Notes: generated by a model not told the origin, from the sequence alone. A DNA stretch of 64,000 nucleotides from Allobosea sp. OK403 (GCF_900113835.1 NZ_FOQV01000008.1:124001-188000), one strand, 5' to 3'. Positions 9,468-18,783 are shown, counted from the stretch's first letter. Translations and numbers: made by a program.

Positions 9468-9651
9468 GGCGGTCTCCGGTTCGCGTGCATCGCAACAATG
9501 CTGTGAAGCCGGCGTGAAGCCACGCGAATTCGCGTGAATTGACGCATCACGGGGCGTGATGGAGCCCCGCACGAAATAGCGAAAACCCTTGTCCGGGCTA
9601 ACAAACGCGCTAGCCTGTCAGACAAGCCCCCAGGCTGGACGAGGTGCGCTC

Positions 9652-10719
9652 ATGTCAGTTGCCGAAAAACGGTTTGCCGCCGAAACCCTGTCTTCGCCGC
9701 CCGCCGATCCCGCGCCCTCCCAGGTCCCCGAGCCAGGCCATCTCCACGAGACCGGCGTCGTCGCCTCCAGCGTCTATGCCCATGGCGTGCGCATTGCCGA
9801 CATACCCATCGAGGAAGCTGGCGCATGGGCCCGCAAGGACGGTCATGTCGTTTGGATCGGCCTGCTCGAGCCCGATGCCGATCTGCTCCATCGTGTGCAG
9901 CAGCAATTCAACCTGCATCCGCTCGCGGTCGAGGACGCGACGAACGCGCATCAGCGCCCCAAGCTCGAACAATATGGCGATGCCCTGTTTGTCGTCGCGC
10001 GCACGGCCCAATTGGTCGACAAACGCATCGCCTTTGGCGAAACGCATATCTTCGTTGGCAACGGCTATATCGTCAGCGTCCGCCACGGCGCCTCGACCTC
10101 CTACAAGACGGTGCGACAGCACTGGGAGACCTGTCCGACCTCGCTCGCGAAGGGGGAGGATTTCATCCTCTACGCGATCCTCGATTTCATCGTCGACAAC
10201 TACATGCCGGTGCTCGAGGCGATCCATGAGGAGGTCGAGGAGATCGAGGACAAGGTGCTGGCGAAGCCGATGATCCGCGACGACATCGAGCGGCTCTACA
10301 TGCTGCGGCGTGATCTTCTGCGCCTCCGCAATGCAGCCGCGCCTTTGGTTGATGTCTGCCAGCGCCTCGCCAATGCGAGTGTGCCGCAGGTGCGTCCGAC
10401 GCTCGCGCCGATGTTTCGCGACGTGACCGACCATGTCCGCACGGTTCAGGAAAAGATCGACAGCCTGCGCGAGGTGCTCGCCTTCGCTTTCGAGGTGAGC
10501 CTGCTCATCGGCCAGGGCCAGGAAAACGCGATCACCAAGAAACTCGCTTCATGGGCCGCCATCCTGGCGGTGCCGACCGCGGTCGCCGGCATCTATGGCA
10601 TGAACTTCAAGAACATGCCGGAGCTCGAACTCCAGTTCGGCTATCACACCGTCCTGGTGCTGATCGTGATCTCCTGCACGGTGCTCTATTGGCGCTTCCG
10701 AAAGAATGGCTGGTTGTAG
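9652..10719 (+). CDS. corA: CorA family magnesium/cobalt transporter
   Basis: This is a 355-residue inner-membrane channel for divalent cations. A large cytosolic N-terminal domain and long helical stalk are followed by two C-terminal membrane segments. The signature YGMN, at the end of the first membrane helix, is present as IYGMNFKNMPEL, and the protein ends in a basic RFRKNGWL tail. The start at 9652 has a strong GAGGTG upstream; an in-frame ATG at 9589 lacks one. The first ~45 residues are a Pro/Ala-rich extension before the conserved domain. Confidence 0.94.
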   Translation: MSVAEKRFAAETLSSPPADPAPSQVPEPGHLHETGVVASSVYAHGVRIADIPIEEAGAWARKDGHVVWIGLLEPDADLLHRVQQQFNLHPLAVEDATNAHQRPKLEQYGDALFVVARTAQLVDKRIAFGETHIFVGNGYIVSVRHGASTSYKTVRQHWETCPTSLAKGEDFILYAILDFIVDNYMPVLEAIHEEVEEIEDKVLAKPMIRDDIERLYMLRRDLLRLRNAAAPLVDVCQRLANASVPQVRPTLAPMFRDVTDHVRTVQEKIDSLREVLAFAFEVSLLIGQGQENAITKKLASWAAILAVPTAVAGIYGMNFKNMPELELQFGYHTVLVLIVISCTVLYWRFRKNGWL

Positions 10720-10742
10720 GAGATCGATTGAGAATGGGATCG

Positions 10743-10781
10743 TCATCCTGAGGAACTGCGAAGCGGCGTCTCGAAGGATGA
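10743..10781. repeat. Dispersed palindromic repeat (TCATCCT...AGGATGA)
   Basis: TCATCCT (10743-10749) is inverted as AGGATGA (10775-10781) around GAGGAACTGCGAAGCGGCG. This is the intergenic palindrome often seen in rhizobial genomes, again recognised from memory. It lies 24 bases after corA, between two convergent genes (corA and gapR). Confidence 0.6.
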
Positions 10782-10912
10782 GGGCTCGGATAAATCCCAG
10801 GCAGTCTCTGAACGCTTATACAGGCGCCGAAACAGGCGTTATCTGCACCGCCACCCCGAGCAAGCGGCGTAGGCCGCGTTGATCCGGGATGACGGAGCGG
10901 GTGTGAAGGCGC

Positions 10913-11155
10913 TCAGGCGCTCTCGCCGACGGCCTGCAGGTAGAGGTCGAGGATGGCCTCCTCCTCGGCGCGCTCATTGGCGTCACGCTTGCGGATGGCG
11001 ATCACCTTGCGCAGGACCTTGACGTCATAGCCATTGCCCTTAGCCTCGGCATAGACCTCCTTGATGTCGTCGGAGATGGTCTTCTTCTCTTCCTCGAGGC
11101 GCTCGATGCGCTCGACGATGCTCTTGAGCTGGTCGCCAGCAACCGGATCTTCCAT
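10913..11155 (-). CDS. gapR: GapR family nucleoid protein (DUF2312)
   Basis: At 80 residues the protein is almost entirely helical, with a first coiled coil ([18 protein letters not shown]) and a second basic helical stretch containing [19 protein letters not shown]. These are hallmarks of DUF2312. In Caulobacter GapR binds AT-rich, overtwisted DNA ahead of replication and transcription forks and stimulates topoisomerases. Two ATGs lie six bases apart; the inner one at 11155 has AAGG at better spacing than that at 11161. A conserved core gene of the class. Confidence 0.93.
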   Translation of the reverse strand: MEDPVAGDQLKSIVERIERLEEEKKTISDDIKEVYAEAKGNGYDVKVLRKVIAIRKRDANERAEEEAILDLYLQAVGESA

Positions 11156-11266
11156 CTGCATATCCTTAAGCGGTGGGGAAATTTGGCCGGAGGGTTCGCA
11201 CCGCGCGGGGGCCGGCGTCAAGCGCGAAGCGGCACTTCGCGCGGGATGCTCAACAGCCGCGATGTC

Positions 11267-12070
11267 TCAGCCGGCGCGCAATGAGGCAAGACATCCAGGC
11301 AGGATTGCGGCCAGTCGCTCTCCCCAGTCGCGTGCGGTGGCGTCGCTGGCGATCAGATCCTGGCGCAGCTCGATCAGCGTCTCGCGCAGGCCCCGGCGCG
11401 TGGCGTGGCGATCGATCGTGTCGCCGGGCAAGCCGCCGCGATAGGGTTCGTTGTCGCCGACCACGAGGTCGCCCTCGCGCTGCAGGGCGGCGATCAACAG
11501 CTGCGACAATGCGCCTTCACCGTCCCAGAGCACGCCGATATGCCAGGGCCGCGCCGCGGCCTTCCAGAACGGCGTGAAGGAGTGCAGCGAGACGATCGCG
11601 GGTGGATGGCCGGCCGCGAGCGCCGCCTCGATGGCTGTATCGATCGCCGCGTCATAGGGCTCGTAGTAGCGCGCCACGCGCTCAGCGATGCCGGCTTGGT
11701 CGAGATGGCGGTTGCCGGGCACGATCGCGCCGTCGGAGAGGCGCATCACCAGCGTCGGGTCGTCCAGGCCGCGATTGGGGTCGATCAGCAGGCGCGAAAA
11801 ATTGCTCAGCACGGCAGGCGCATCGAGCGCCCGCGCCATGGCGCGCGTCATCTCGGCCGCGCCGATGTCGTAGGCGATATGGCGTTCGAGCTGGGCCGGC
11901 GGCAGGCCCAGCGATGCCAGCTCGGGCGGAATCGCGTTGGTGGCGTGGTCGCAGATCAGCAGGATGCCGCTCGCGAGATTGCCTGGAATGACCTCTACCT
12001 CGCCGGGTGCGCGAGGCACCGCCGGCTTCAGCGCCGTGGCCGGTTGGGTCTCGGCCGGATCGATCCGCAT
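11267..12070 (-). CDS. N-formylglutamate amidohydrolase family protein (1)
   Basis: The protein is 267 residues. FGase-family signatures are ICDHATNAIPPEL near the start (metal-binding Asp-His), LIDPNRGLDDPT and SLHSFTP. The classic reaction hydrolyses N-formyl-L-glutamate in histidine degradation. There are no hut genes nearby, so the true substrate is open. The start at 12070 has GAGGG 4-5 bases upstream; an upstream ATG at 12367 would add a low-complexity leader antisense to the glycerate kinase. It diverges from the glycerate kinase gene. A paralogue sits at 50486-51406. Confidence 0.85.
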   Translation of the reverse strand: MRIDPAETQPATALKPAVPRAPGEVEVIPGNLASGILLICDHATNAIPPELASLGLPPAQLERHIAYDIGAAEMTRAMARALDAPAVLSNFSRLLIDPNRGLDDPTLVMRLSDGAIVPGNRHLDQAGIAERVARYYEPYDAAIDTAIEAALAAGHPPAIVSLHSFTPFWKAAARPWHIGVLWDGEGALSQLLIAALQREGDLVVGDNEPYRGGLPGDTIDRHATRRGLRETLIELRQDLIASDATARDWGERLAAILPGCLASLRAG

Positions 12071-12167
12071 GTATCCCTCAAAAAGTATGATTATATCGGG
12101 AAAAGGCTGATGACGTTCGCCCGGCCGCGACTTAAAAGAATCAGCAACGAAAGTCGATGAAATCGAC

Positions 12168-13502
12168 GTGAAAGTTCGGGCGGAAGGCGGCGCGGCGGTG
12201 CAGGCGAGACGTGACGATACGGCAGGCTCTCGCGCAACCGCCCGTGCGATCTTCGATGCTGCCGTCGCGCGCGCCCATCCCGCCGGCTGCCTGCCGACGC
12301 ATCTGCCGGCTCCTCCGGCTTCTGGCCGCCTGATCCTGCTCGCCGCGGGCAAGGCGGCGGGCAGCATGACCGCGCTGGCCGAGGCACATTATCTCGATTC
12401 AGACTTTCCGCAGAACCGGCTCGCCGGCCATGCCGTGGCGCGCCATGGCTATGAGACGGCGACCCGCCACATCCCGATGGTCGCTGCCGGCCATCCCGTG
12501 CCCGATCAGGGCAGCGTCGACAGCGCGGCGAAGGCGCTGGCGCTGGCGGCCTCCGCCACCGCCGACGATCTCGTACTGGTGCTGCTCTCGGGTGGCGGTT
12601 CGGCGAACTGGGTCGCACCGGCCGGCAGCCTGACGCTGGCCGAGAAGCAGGCGATGAACAAGGCGCTGCTGCGCTCGGGCGCGCCGATCGGCGAGATGAA
12701 CATCGTCCGCAAGCGGCTTTCGCGGATCAAGGGCGGCAGGCTGGCGCTCGCCGCCGCTCCGGCGCGTTTGCTGACGCTTGCGGTCTCCGACGTGCCCGGC
12801 GATGAGCCGACCGCCATCGCCTCGGGGCCGACCGTGCCCGACCCGACCACGATGGCGCAGGCCCGCGCCATCGTCGCCCATTACAGGCTCGATCTGCCGG
12901 CCGCCGCGCGCGCGCTTCTCGACGACGACGCCAGCGAGACGCCCAAGCCCGGTCATCCCGCCTTCGCCAACAGCGAATTCCGTATCATCGCCCGCCCGGC
13001 TGATGCGCTCGCGGCGGCGCGGGAGGCTGCGGAGGCTGCGGGCTATGCGGTGCATGATCTTGGCGCCGATCTCGAAGGCGAGGCGCGCGACGTTGCCGCC
13101 GCCCATGCGGCGCTTGCGCGCAAATTGAAGGCGCTGGGCAAGCGCACCGCCATCCTGTCCGGCGGTGAATTGACGGTGACGCTGCGCGGGCAAGGCCGGG
13201 GCGGGCCGAATCAGGAATATGCGCTGGCGCTCGCCATCGCGCTTGCGGGCGAGCCGGGCATCGTCGCGCTCTCCGGCGATACCGACGGCACCGACGGCGG
13301 CGGCGGCGAGGCGACCGATCCGGCCGGCGCGGTGATCGATCCCACGACTTTGGCGCGCGCTGCCGCGCTCGGCCTCGTTCCTGCCCAATCGCTCGCCGAC
13401 AACGATTCGACGGGTTTCTTCGAGCCGCTTGGCGATCTGCTGCGGACGGGGCCGACCTTGACCAATGTGAATGATTGCCGCGTGATCCTGATAGACCCTT
13501 GA
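12168..13502 (+). CDS. Glycerate 2-kinase (MOFRL family)
   Basis: This 444-residue protein phosphorylates D-glycerate to 2-phosphoglycerate. Family motifs are LLSGGGSANW, SDVPGDEPTAIASGPTVPDPTT and, in the C-terminal MOFRL domain, SGGELTVTLRGQGRGGPNQE and SGDTDGTDGGG. It is cytosolic and links glyoxylate/serine metabolism to glycolysis. Pyruvate kinase two genes downstream on the same strand would carry the product onward. The GTG start is uncertain: the first ~20 residues look non-conserved and a later start would leave the domain intact. Confidence 0.92.
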   Translation: MKVRAEGGAAVQARRDDTAGSRATARAIFDAAVARAHPAGCLPTHLPAPPASGRLILLAAGKAAGSMTALAEAHYLDSDFPQNRLAGHAVARHGYETATRHIPMVAAGHPVPDQGSVDSAAKALALAASATADDLVLVLLSGGGSANWVAPAGSLTLAEKQAMNKALLRSGAPIGEMNIVRKRLSRIKGGRLALAAAPARLLTLAVSDVPGDEPTAIASGPTVPDPTTMAQARAIVAHYRLDLPAAARALLDDDASETPKPGHPAFANSEFRIIARPADALAAAREAAEAAGYAVHDLGADLEGEARDVAAAHAALARKLKALGKRTAILSGGELTVTLRGQGRGGPNQEYALALAIALAGEPGIVALSGDTDGTDGGGGEATDPAGAVIDPTTLARAAALGLVPAQSLADNDSTGFFEPLGDLLRTGPTLTNVNDCRVILIDP

Positions 13503-13503
13503 G

Positions 13504-13947
13504 ATGACCCGCATCAGCCCGACGACCTTGCGACTATGCCTGCTGGCGGCCGGCCTCCTGGCCGGGACTTCACCCGCCTTCGCCGATCTGCGCATGTGCA
13601 ACACCACGGGCAGCCGCGTCGGCGTCGCGATCGGTTATCGCGACGCGCAGGGCTGGACCACGGAGGGCTGGTGGAACCTCAGCCCGCGCGGCTGCGAGAC
13701 GCTGCTGCGCGGCACCTTGGCGGCGCGCTTCTACTATGTGCATGCGGTGGATTACGACAAGGGTGGCGAGTGGACGGGAAAATCCGTCATGTGCACGCGC
13801 AACAAGGAATTCACGATCCGTGGCATCGAGGATTGCCTGGCGCGCGGTTTCGACCGCGCCGGCTTCTTCGAGGTCGATACGGGCGAGCAGAAAAGCTGGA
13901 CGATCCAGCTCACCGACACCACCGGCAATGCGCCGCAACGCCCTTGA
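13504..13947 (+). CDS. DUF1036 periplasmic protein
   Basis: The protein is 147 residues with a signal peptide cleaved after about residue 27 (SPAFA). The mature part DLRMCNTTGSRVGVAIGYRD and the later GWWNLSPRGCETL match the DUF1036 pattern, with conserved cysteines that may form disulfides. The function is unknown. The gene starts one base after the glycerate kinase stop and is followed 13 bases later by pyruvate kinase, so the three are probably co-transcribed. Confidence 0.88.
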   Translation: MTRISPTTLRLCLLAAGLLAGTSPAFADLRMCNTTGSRVGVAIGYRDAQGWTTEGWWNLSPRGCETLLRGTLAARFYYVHAVDYDKGGEWTGKSVMCTRNKEFTIRGIEDCLARGFDRAGFFEVDTGEQKSWTIQLTDTTGNAPQRP

Positions 13948-13960
13948 GGGATGAAGAAGA

Positions 13961-15400
13961 ATGAAGCGGGAACGCCGGATCAAGATCATCGCCACGCTGG
14001 GGCCTGCCTCCGCGACCGAGGAGATGTGCGCAAAGCTGTTCGAGGCGGGCGTCGACGTCTTTCGCATCAATATGAGCCATACGCAGCGCGAGACCTTGCC
14101 CGAGAAGATCGCGATGCTGCGCTCGCTGGAGACGAAGTTCCGACGCCCGGTCGGGATTCTCGCCGATCTGCAGGGGCCGAAGCTACGCGTCGGCCAGTTC
14201 GGCGGTGATGGCGGCGTGATGCTGGAGAAGGGCGCGAAGTTCACGCTCGATTCCGATCCCACGCCCGGCACGCTCAAGCGGGTGCATCTGCCCCATCCCG
14301 AGATCCTGACCGCGCTGGAGCCCGGCCATAACCTCATCCTCGACGACGGCAAGATCCGGCTCGTGGTCGAGAAGGCGACGCCGACCCAGGCCGTGACCCG
14401 CGTCACGATCGCCGGCCGCCTGTCCTCGCGCAAGGGCGTCAGCCTGCCGGATACGACCATCCCGGTCTCGGCGATGACGGATAAGGACCGTTCGGACGCT
14501 GAAGCCGCGGCCGCCGCCGGCGTCGACTGGATTGCACTCTCCTTCGTGCAGCGGCCGGAGGACATGGCCGATCTGCGCAAGATCGTGCAGGGCAGGGCGC
14601 TGGCGCTCGCCAAGATCGAGAAGCCCCAGGCGCTGCTGCGTCTGGAGGAGATCATCGAGGCCTCCGATGCGATCATGGTGGCGCGCGGTGATCTCGGCGT
14701 CGAGATGCCGCTGGAGAAGGTGCCGGGCACGCAGAAGCGCATCGTCCGCATGGCGCGGCGCAAGGGCAAGCCGGTCGTCGTCGCCACGCAGATGCTGGAG
14801 AGCATGATCACCGCCCCGGTGCCGACGCGAGCCGAGGTTTCGGACGTGGCCACCGCCGTGTTCGAGGGCGCCGACGCCGTGATGCTCTCGGCCGAGAGCG
14901 CGGCCGGGCAGTATCCGGTCGAGGCGGTGACGATGATGAACCGCATCGCCGAGGAGGTCGAAAGCGAGGCGGTCTATCGCACCATCCTGGAATCGCAGCG
15001 GGCCGAGCCCGAGGCGACGGGCGCCGACGCCATTGCCAAGGCTGCCCATGAGATCGCCGACACGCTGAACCTCAAGGCCGTCTGCGCCTGGACCTCTTCG
15101 GGCTCGACGGCGATGCGGCTCGCGCGCGAGCGGCCGAATTCGACCGTGATCGCCTTGACCCCGAACCGCGCCACGGCGCGCCGCCTCACCCTCGTCTGGG
15201 GCGTGCATGCGGTGGTGACCAAGGACGCCAGCGACATCGACGACATGGCCTCGCGCGCCTGCAAATTCGCGGTGCGCGAGAAGTTCGCCAAGCTCGGCGA
15301 CCGCATCATCGTGGTGGCGGGCGTGCCCTTCGGCACACCGGGCGCGACCAATATGGTGCGCATCGCCTTCGTGGCGAAGGAGCATGTCGAGCAGGCCTGA
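13961..15400 (+). CDS. pyk: Pyruvate kinase
   Basis: The protein is 479 residues and catalyses phosphoenolpyruvate plus ADP to pyruvate plus ATP. All regular motifs are visible: RIKIIATLGPAS at the start, FRINMSHT, the catalytic-lysine region LAKIEKPQALLRLEEI, the metal-binding MVARGDLGVEMP, and AVMLSAESAAGQYPVEAV. The C-terminal domain carries the usual allosteric fold (CAWTSSGSTAMRLARERP). It is the last gene of the glycerate kinase-DUF1036-pyk run. Confidence 0.97.
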   Translation: MKRERRIKIIATLGPASATEEMCAKLFEAGVDVFRINMSHTQRETLPEKIAMLRSLETKFRRPVGILADLQGPKLRVGQFGGDGGVMLEKGAKFTLDSDPTPGTLKRVHLPHPEILTALEPGHNLILDDGKIRLVVEKATPTQAVTRVTIAGRLSSRKGVSLPDTTIPVSAMTDKDRSDAEAAAAAGVDWIALSFVQRPEDMADLRKIVQGRALALAKIEKPQALLRLEEIIEASDAIMVARGDLGVEMPLEKVPGTQKRIVRMARRKGKPVVVATQMLESMITAPVPTRAEVSDVATAVFEGADAVMLSAESAAGQYPVEAVTMMNRIAEEVESEAVYRTILESQRAEPEATGADAIAKAAHEIADTLNLKAVCAWTSSGSTAMRLARERPNSTVIALTPNRATARRLTLVWGVHAVVTKDASDIDDMASRACKFAVREKFAKLGDRIIVVAGVPFGTPGATNMVRIAFVAKEHVEQA

Positions 15401-15406
15401 GGGCGA

Positions 15407-15461
15407 TGTCATCCCGCACGCGTTGCGGCACGCAGTGCTGCGACGCAGATGCGGGATGACA
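15407..15461. terminator. Perfect 12-bp inverted repeat between convergent genes
   Basis: TGTCATCCCGCA (15407-15418) and TGCGGGATGACA (15450-15461) are perfect inverted copies around a GC-rich loop. It starts 7 bases after the pyk stop and ends 8 bases before the stop of the convergent hydrolase. It therefore probably ends transcripts from both sides. The TCATCCCG core resembles a common intergenic palindrome of the order. Confidence 0.65.
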
Positions 15462-15468
15462 CGGTGCG

Positions 15469-16434
15469 TTAGTTCAGCGCCAGTCCCGATCGGGGGCCGA
15501 CCATCTGGTCGACCGCCTCGACGACGATCTCCGGCGCGGCATGGTGGGGCATATGGCCGACGCCTGGCAGCAGGATAAGTCGGCCCTGAGGCGCCTCGCG
15601 CGCGATCGCGGCGGAATGGATGGTTGGCGAGACGATGGCGTCGCTGTCGCCGGTGATCGCTGCCACCGGCACCTTCAGTTCGCGATAGCGTGGGGCCTGG
15701 GCTGCGACGAAATCAAAGGTCGCGGCGATATCCTGCGAATTGGCCTGGAAGTCGGCCGGGCGCAACAGCAATCTGATCTCGCCCGTTTCGAGATAGCCGG
15801 GCGTCACCGCACGCGGTGCAAAGACGCTGCTTGCACCCTCGTCCAGCATAAGGTTCGCAGCGGGCAAGGCGACGAGCCTGGTGAAGAGCGGGCCGATCAA
15901 GGGCCATGTCGCGAGGTGGTGATACCAGGCGATGCCGCTCGGCCAGGGATGGGTGACGCCGCCGAGCAGGACGAGTCCCTTCAATCGCTCCGGCCGGTCG
16001 AGCGCGATGCGGGTCGAGAGCGCGCCGGCGAGCGAGTGCGCCACCAGGACGAAGCGCTCGGGCGCGATCTGGTCGAGCGCCCGCATGATCGCGGCAGCCT
16101 GGTGTCCGGGATCGGCCATCGCCGCGCCTTCCAGCCTGTCGCTCCAGCCATGGCCCGGCCGGTCGAGTGCGATGACGCGGTAATGGCCGAGCTCCGGTCC
16201 GAGCGTCGCCAGCAGGTCGGCATGGTCCGAGGAGGCGCCATGGACCAGCACGACCGTGCCATGGCTTTCCCCGGAGGGCTGGAGTTCGCGATAATGCAGG
16301 CGGCCGCCGGGGAGAGCGACGAAGGCGCCCTTGGGCGGGTAGAGCTGGGCGACCTCGGCGCCGAGCCATTCGGCGCGCAGCATCAGGCCGCAGGCGAGGA
16401 GAAGGGCGAGAGTGACGAGGGCGCGGATCAGCAT
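15469..16434 (-). CDS. Alpha/beta hydrolase, membrane-anchored
   Basis: The 321-residue protein has an N-terminal hydrophobic anchor (LVTLALLLACGLML). Its alpha/beta-hydrolase core shows the oxyanion motif VLVHGASSDHAD, nucleophile elbow VAHSLAGAL, acid ITGDSDAIV and histidine GVGHMPHH. The elbow is A-H-S-L-A rather than G-x-S-x-G, which some lipase-like members tolerate. The substrate is unknown. It lies 56 bases downstream of the TPR gene on the same strand and may be co-transcribed with it. Confidence 0.85.
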   Translation of the reverse strand: MLIRALVTLALLLACGLMLRAEWLGAEVAQLYPPKGAFVALPGGRLHYRELQPSGESHGTVVLVHGASSDHADLLATLGPELGHYRVIALDRPGHGWSDRLEGAAMADPGHQAAAIMRALDQIAPERFVLVAHSLAGALSTRIALDRPERLKGLVLLGGVTHPWPSGIAWYHHLATWPLIGPLFTRLVALPAANLMLDEGASSVFAPRAVTPGYLETGEIRLLLRPADFQANSQDIAATFDFVAAQAPRYRELKVPVAAITGDSDAIVSPTIHSAAIAREAPQGRLILLPGVGHMPHHAAPEIVVEAVDQMVGPRSGLALN

Positions 16435-16490
16435 GCTTCGCTTACGCGCCGGCTTTGATTTCGGTTTCGCCAGGGATCAAATTGGGCGCT

Positions 16491-17147
16491 TCAGGCGTCG
16501 CGCCCATCGACTTCGCTCGCCAGCGATTCGACCGCGCTCTTGATCGCGTCCAGCTGTGGATAGATTGCGAGCGCGCGGCGATAGGCCACCATGGCGTGCT
16601 TGTCGTCGCCCTGTTGCCGCAGGATCGAGCCGAGGCCGATCATCGCGCCATAATGGCGCGGCTCGCGTTTCAAGGTCTCTCCGATGTCGAGCATCGAGCG
16701 AATCGGGTCGCCGGCGATGAAGAGCGCATTCGCGCGCTGGTTCCAGGCCTCGGCCCAGTCGGGCTCCAGGCTGATGATGCGGTCGAGCAGTTCGATCGCG
16801 AGTTCGGTTTGCTTGTCGCGCAGCGCCGTCTGGGCGCGCGTCATCAGCAGATCGGTAGTGTCGGAGCCCGAGCGCGCCCAGCGGCGCTGGATCAGATTGG
16901 CGATGCCCTTGGCTTCCTCGGGCGATTTGGCCGCCGCGAGACGCTCGAACAGGCGGTCGAGCGTGGCGGCCGGCGTCCTTGGCGGAGCAGGCGTGGGGGC
17001 AACCGGATTATCGTCCTTGTCGGCGGGCGGAACCAAGCCGGGGCGCGGCGGCGGGCTTTCCTGAGCGCGCAGCGGGGCGGCCGAGAAGGGAGCGGCCGCA
17101 GTCAGCGCCAGCGCGAAAGCGACGGGAAGCATGCGCGAATTGATCAT
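16491..17147 (-). CDS. Periplasmic tetratricopeptide-repeat protein
   Basis: The 218-residue protein has a signal peptide ending near APLRAQ, a proline-rich spacer (residues ~30-60) and then TPR-like helical pairs (LAIELLDRIISLEPDWAEAWNQRANALF; KHAMVAYRRALAIYPQL). TPR proteins act as protein-protein scaffolds; no partner can be named. The ATG at 17147 directly precedes a good signal sequence. Confidence 0.82.
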   Translation of the reverse strand: MINSRMLPVAFALALTAAAPFSAAPLRAQESPPPRPGLVPPADKDDNPVAPTPAPPRTPAATLDRLFERLAAAKSPEEAKGIANLIQRRWARSGSDTTDLLMTRAQTALRDKQTELAIELLDRIISLEPDWAEAWNQRANALFIAGDPIRSMLDIGETLKREPRHYGAMIGLGSILRQQGDDKHAMVAYRRALAIYPQLDAIKSAVESLASEVDGRDA

Positions 17148-17211
17148 GCACTGCAGTGTAATGGAGCCACTGCGCGCGTCAATTCACGGAGAGGCGACTG
17201 AACCACAACGC

Positions 17212-17244
17212 AAAAAGGCGGGATACGCCCGAGGGCGCCCCGCC
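17212..17244 (-). terminator. Rho-independent terminator of rpmJ
   Basis: Read on the minus strand, CGGGGCG-type arms (GGCGGG at 17217-17222 against CCCGCC at 17239-17244, plus inner CGCCC/GGGCG) form a stem. It is followed by TTTTT (17216-17212), 54 bases after the rpmJ stop. Confidence 0.7.
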
Positions 17245-17297
17245 ATGCCGTCCAACCGGAGCGAGAGCCGCGCGACGAAGCCGCCGCGCGCCAAATC

Positions 17298-17423
17298 TCA
17301 GCCCTGGCGCGCCTTGAAGCGCTTCTGGACCTTGTTGATGATGTAGACGCGGCCCTTGCGGCGCACGAGCTGGTTGTCGCGATGGCGTGCGCGCAGCGAC
17401 TTCAGCGAATTGCGGATCTTCAT
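17298..17423 (-). CDS. rpmJ: 50S ribosomal protein L36 (zinc-free type)
   Basis: The 41-residue gene begins [16 protein letters not shown] and ends [11 protein letters not shown]. It is very basic, with the L36 pattern [12 protein letters not shown]. The Cys/His zinc knuckle of the classical form is absent, so this is the C-minus (YkgO-like) form usual in alphaproteobacteria. It stands alone, as L36 does in this class, and is followed by its own terminator. Confidence 0.95.
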   Translation of the reverse strand: MKIRNSLKSLRARHRDNQLVRRKGRVYIINKVQKRFKARQG

Positions 17424-17601
17424 GGTCTCAACTCCGTCGATCTGCCATTGCGGGCAAACCGGTCAAAAACTAAGCCTTCCGACGCGAACCGGAGACCGGC
17501 CCTCATCGACCACGCGAATGGTGCGGCTGATGCGATGCCGGCTGTATACGGATTTTTCCGGATATCGCAAGGGCGAAGCCGGCGGGAAGCACCAAAAAAC
17601 C

Positions 17602-18393
17602 TCAGGCGATTGCCGCCAGATAACGCTCGAAGGAGCGCTCCAGCGCCGCCTTGGCGCCGCCGGCGATGACCCGGCCCTCGAAGGCGCCGTAGACCCTGTC
17701 GAAAGCATAGGGTTCCAGGATCGCCGCGATCCGGCGGATCGTCGCGGCATTGACCGGGATCATGTTCGGATAGGAGTAGAGCACGCTGACATGGCGGCGA
17801 TCGGCCGTGACCTGCAGCACGTCGCCGGTATAGAGCACTCCCGCCCCCGCCGCGTGATGCAGCACGGTTGCGCCTGCGAAATGCCCGCCGCAGCGCAAGA
17901 GGGTGAGCGAGGGGCCAAGCTTCAGTGCCTCGCCGTCCCAGTGCTGGATCGCTGGGTCGGGCTCGGTCACCCAGACCCGGTCATCGGCATGGAGATGCAC
18001 CGGTACGTCGAGCGCTCGCGCCCATTCCGCCATCGCGGTGTAGTAGTGCGGATGCGAGATCGCGATGCCGATGACCTTGCCGCGCGCCAGGATCGCATCG
18101 AGCGCGGCTTGCGTGACCAGGCCGATGCAGTCCCAGAGCAGATTGCCCTCCTCGGCTTCGATAAGCAGCGCGCGCTGGTCGATGGCGAAGGCGGGCTCGA
18201 TGCGCAGGCCGAGCACGCCATGGTCCGGCGCGCAGGCGATATGGTGATCGGCAGCCAGTTCGTCTGGTGTCAGCCAGTCCTGGCCGCCCCAGCGAACATA
18301 TTGCCGTTCGTCGAGGCAGATCGGGCAACCGGGAGGTGGTGTCGGGGCATCGGGAAAGCGCGCGCCGCATTGGCGGCAGAGGAAGCGGGGCAT
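17602..18393 (-). CDS. Zinc-ribbon metallo-beta-lactamase-fold hydrolase
   Basis: The 263-residue protein has a short N-terminal zinc ribbon (CRQCGARF...PGCPICLDE, two CxxC pairs) joined to a metallo-beta-lactamase fold. The metal motif normally written HxHxDH is SHPHYYTAMAEW, so the Asp-His pair is replaced by Tyr-Tyr. The later motifs CGGHFAGATVLHH and YTGDVLQV are retained. I recall this HPHYY pattern in a distinct sub-family of unknown substrate. The ATG at 18393 has GGAG eight bases upstream; the frame is open further upstream but without a credible start. Confidence 0.82.
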   Translation of the reverse strand: MPRFLCRQCGARFPDAPTPPPGCPICLDERQYVRWGGQDWLTPDELAADHHIACAPDHGVLGLRIEPAFAIDQRALLIEAEEGNLLWDCIGLVTQAALDAILARGKVIGIAISHPHYYTAMAEWARALDVPVHLHADDRVWVTEPDPAIQHWDGEALKLGPSLTLLRCGGHFAGATVLHHAAGAGVLYTGDVLQVTADRRHVSVLYSYPNMIPVNAATIRRIAAILEPYAFDRVYGAFEGRVIAGGAKAALERSFERYLAAIA

Positions 18394-18585
18394 GGCAAGC
18401 GCTCCAGGGCGGCAAGGTTGCGATGCTAACTCCAAGGGCGCGGCGGCGTTATCTGTCGCCGAGCCGGGGCGGCATGCATGTGCCGCGACCATGGCGCCGG
18501 CATGGCCCATAAGAGCCTCTAGGCAAGGGAACTTTCGGGCATCGCCAGGCGTTTCCAATGATCGATCTCTTTTGGGAAAATCATT

Positions 18586-18783
18586 GTGAAAACCCTGACC
18601 TTGACTCTGCTTGCCGTGACCGCACTCGCGCTTGGAGCCTGCGGCAACCGGACGGAACAGCGCATCGGCGGCGCGGCCGTGGGCGCGGGCACCGGCGCGG
18701 TCATCGCCGGCCCTGTCGGAGCCGTGGTCGGCGGAGCGGCTGGCGCGATCAGCGCACCGGCCGTGGTGCGCGCCACGCGCTAA
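18586..18783 (+). CDS. Small glycine-zipper lipoprotein
   Basis: The 65-residue protein starts at GTG. The signal peptide has lipobox LGAC with the lipidated Cys at residue 19. The mature part is a glycine-zipper (GGAAVGAGTGAVIAGPVGAVVGGAAG) of the kind that packs in membranes, related to the YMGG/SlyB-like small lipoproteins. The role is unknown. It is followed 34 bases later by a clear terminator whose right arm belongs to the hemC-tail direct repeat. Confidence 0.85.
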   Translation: MKTLTLTLLAVTALALGACGNRTEQRIGGAAVGAGTGAVIAGPVGAVVGGAAGAISAPAVVRATR

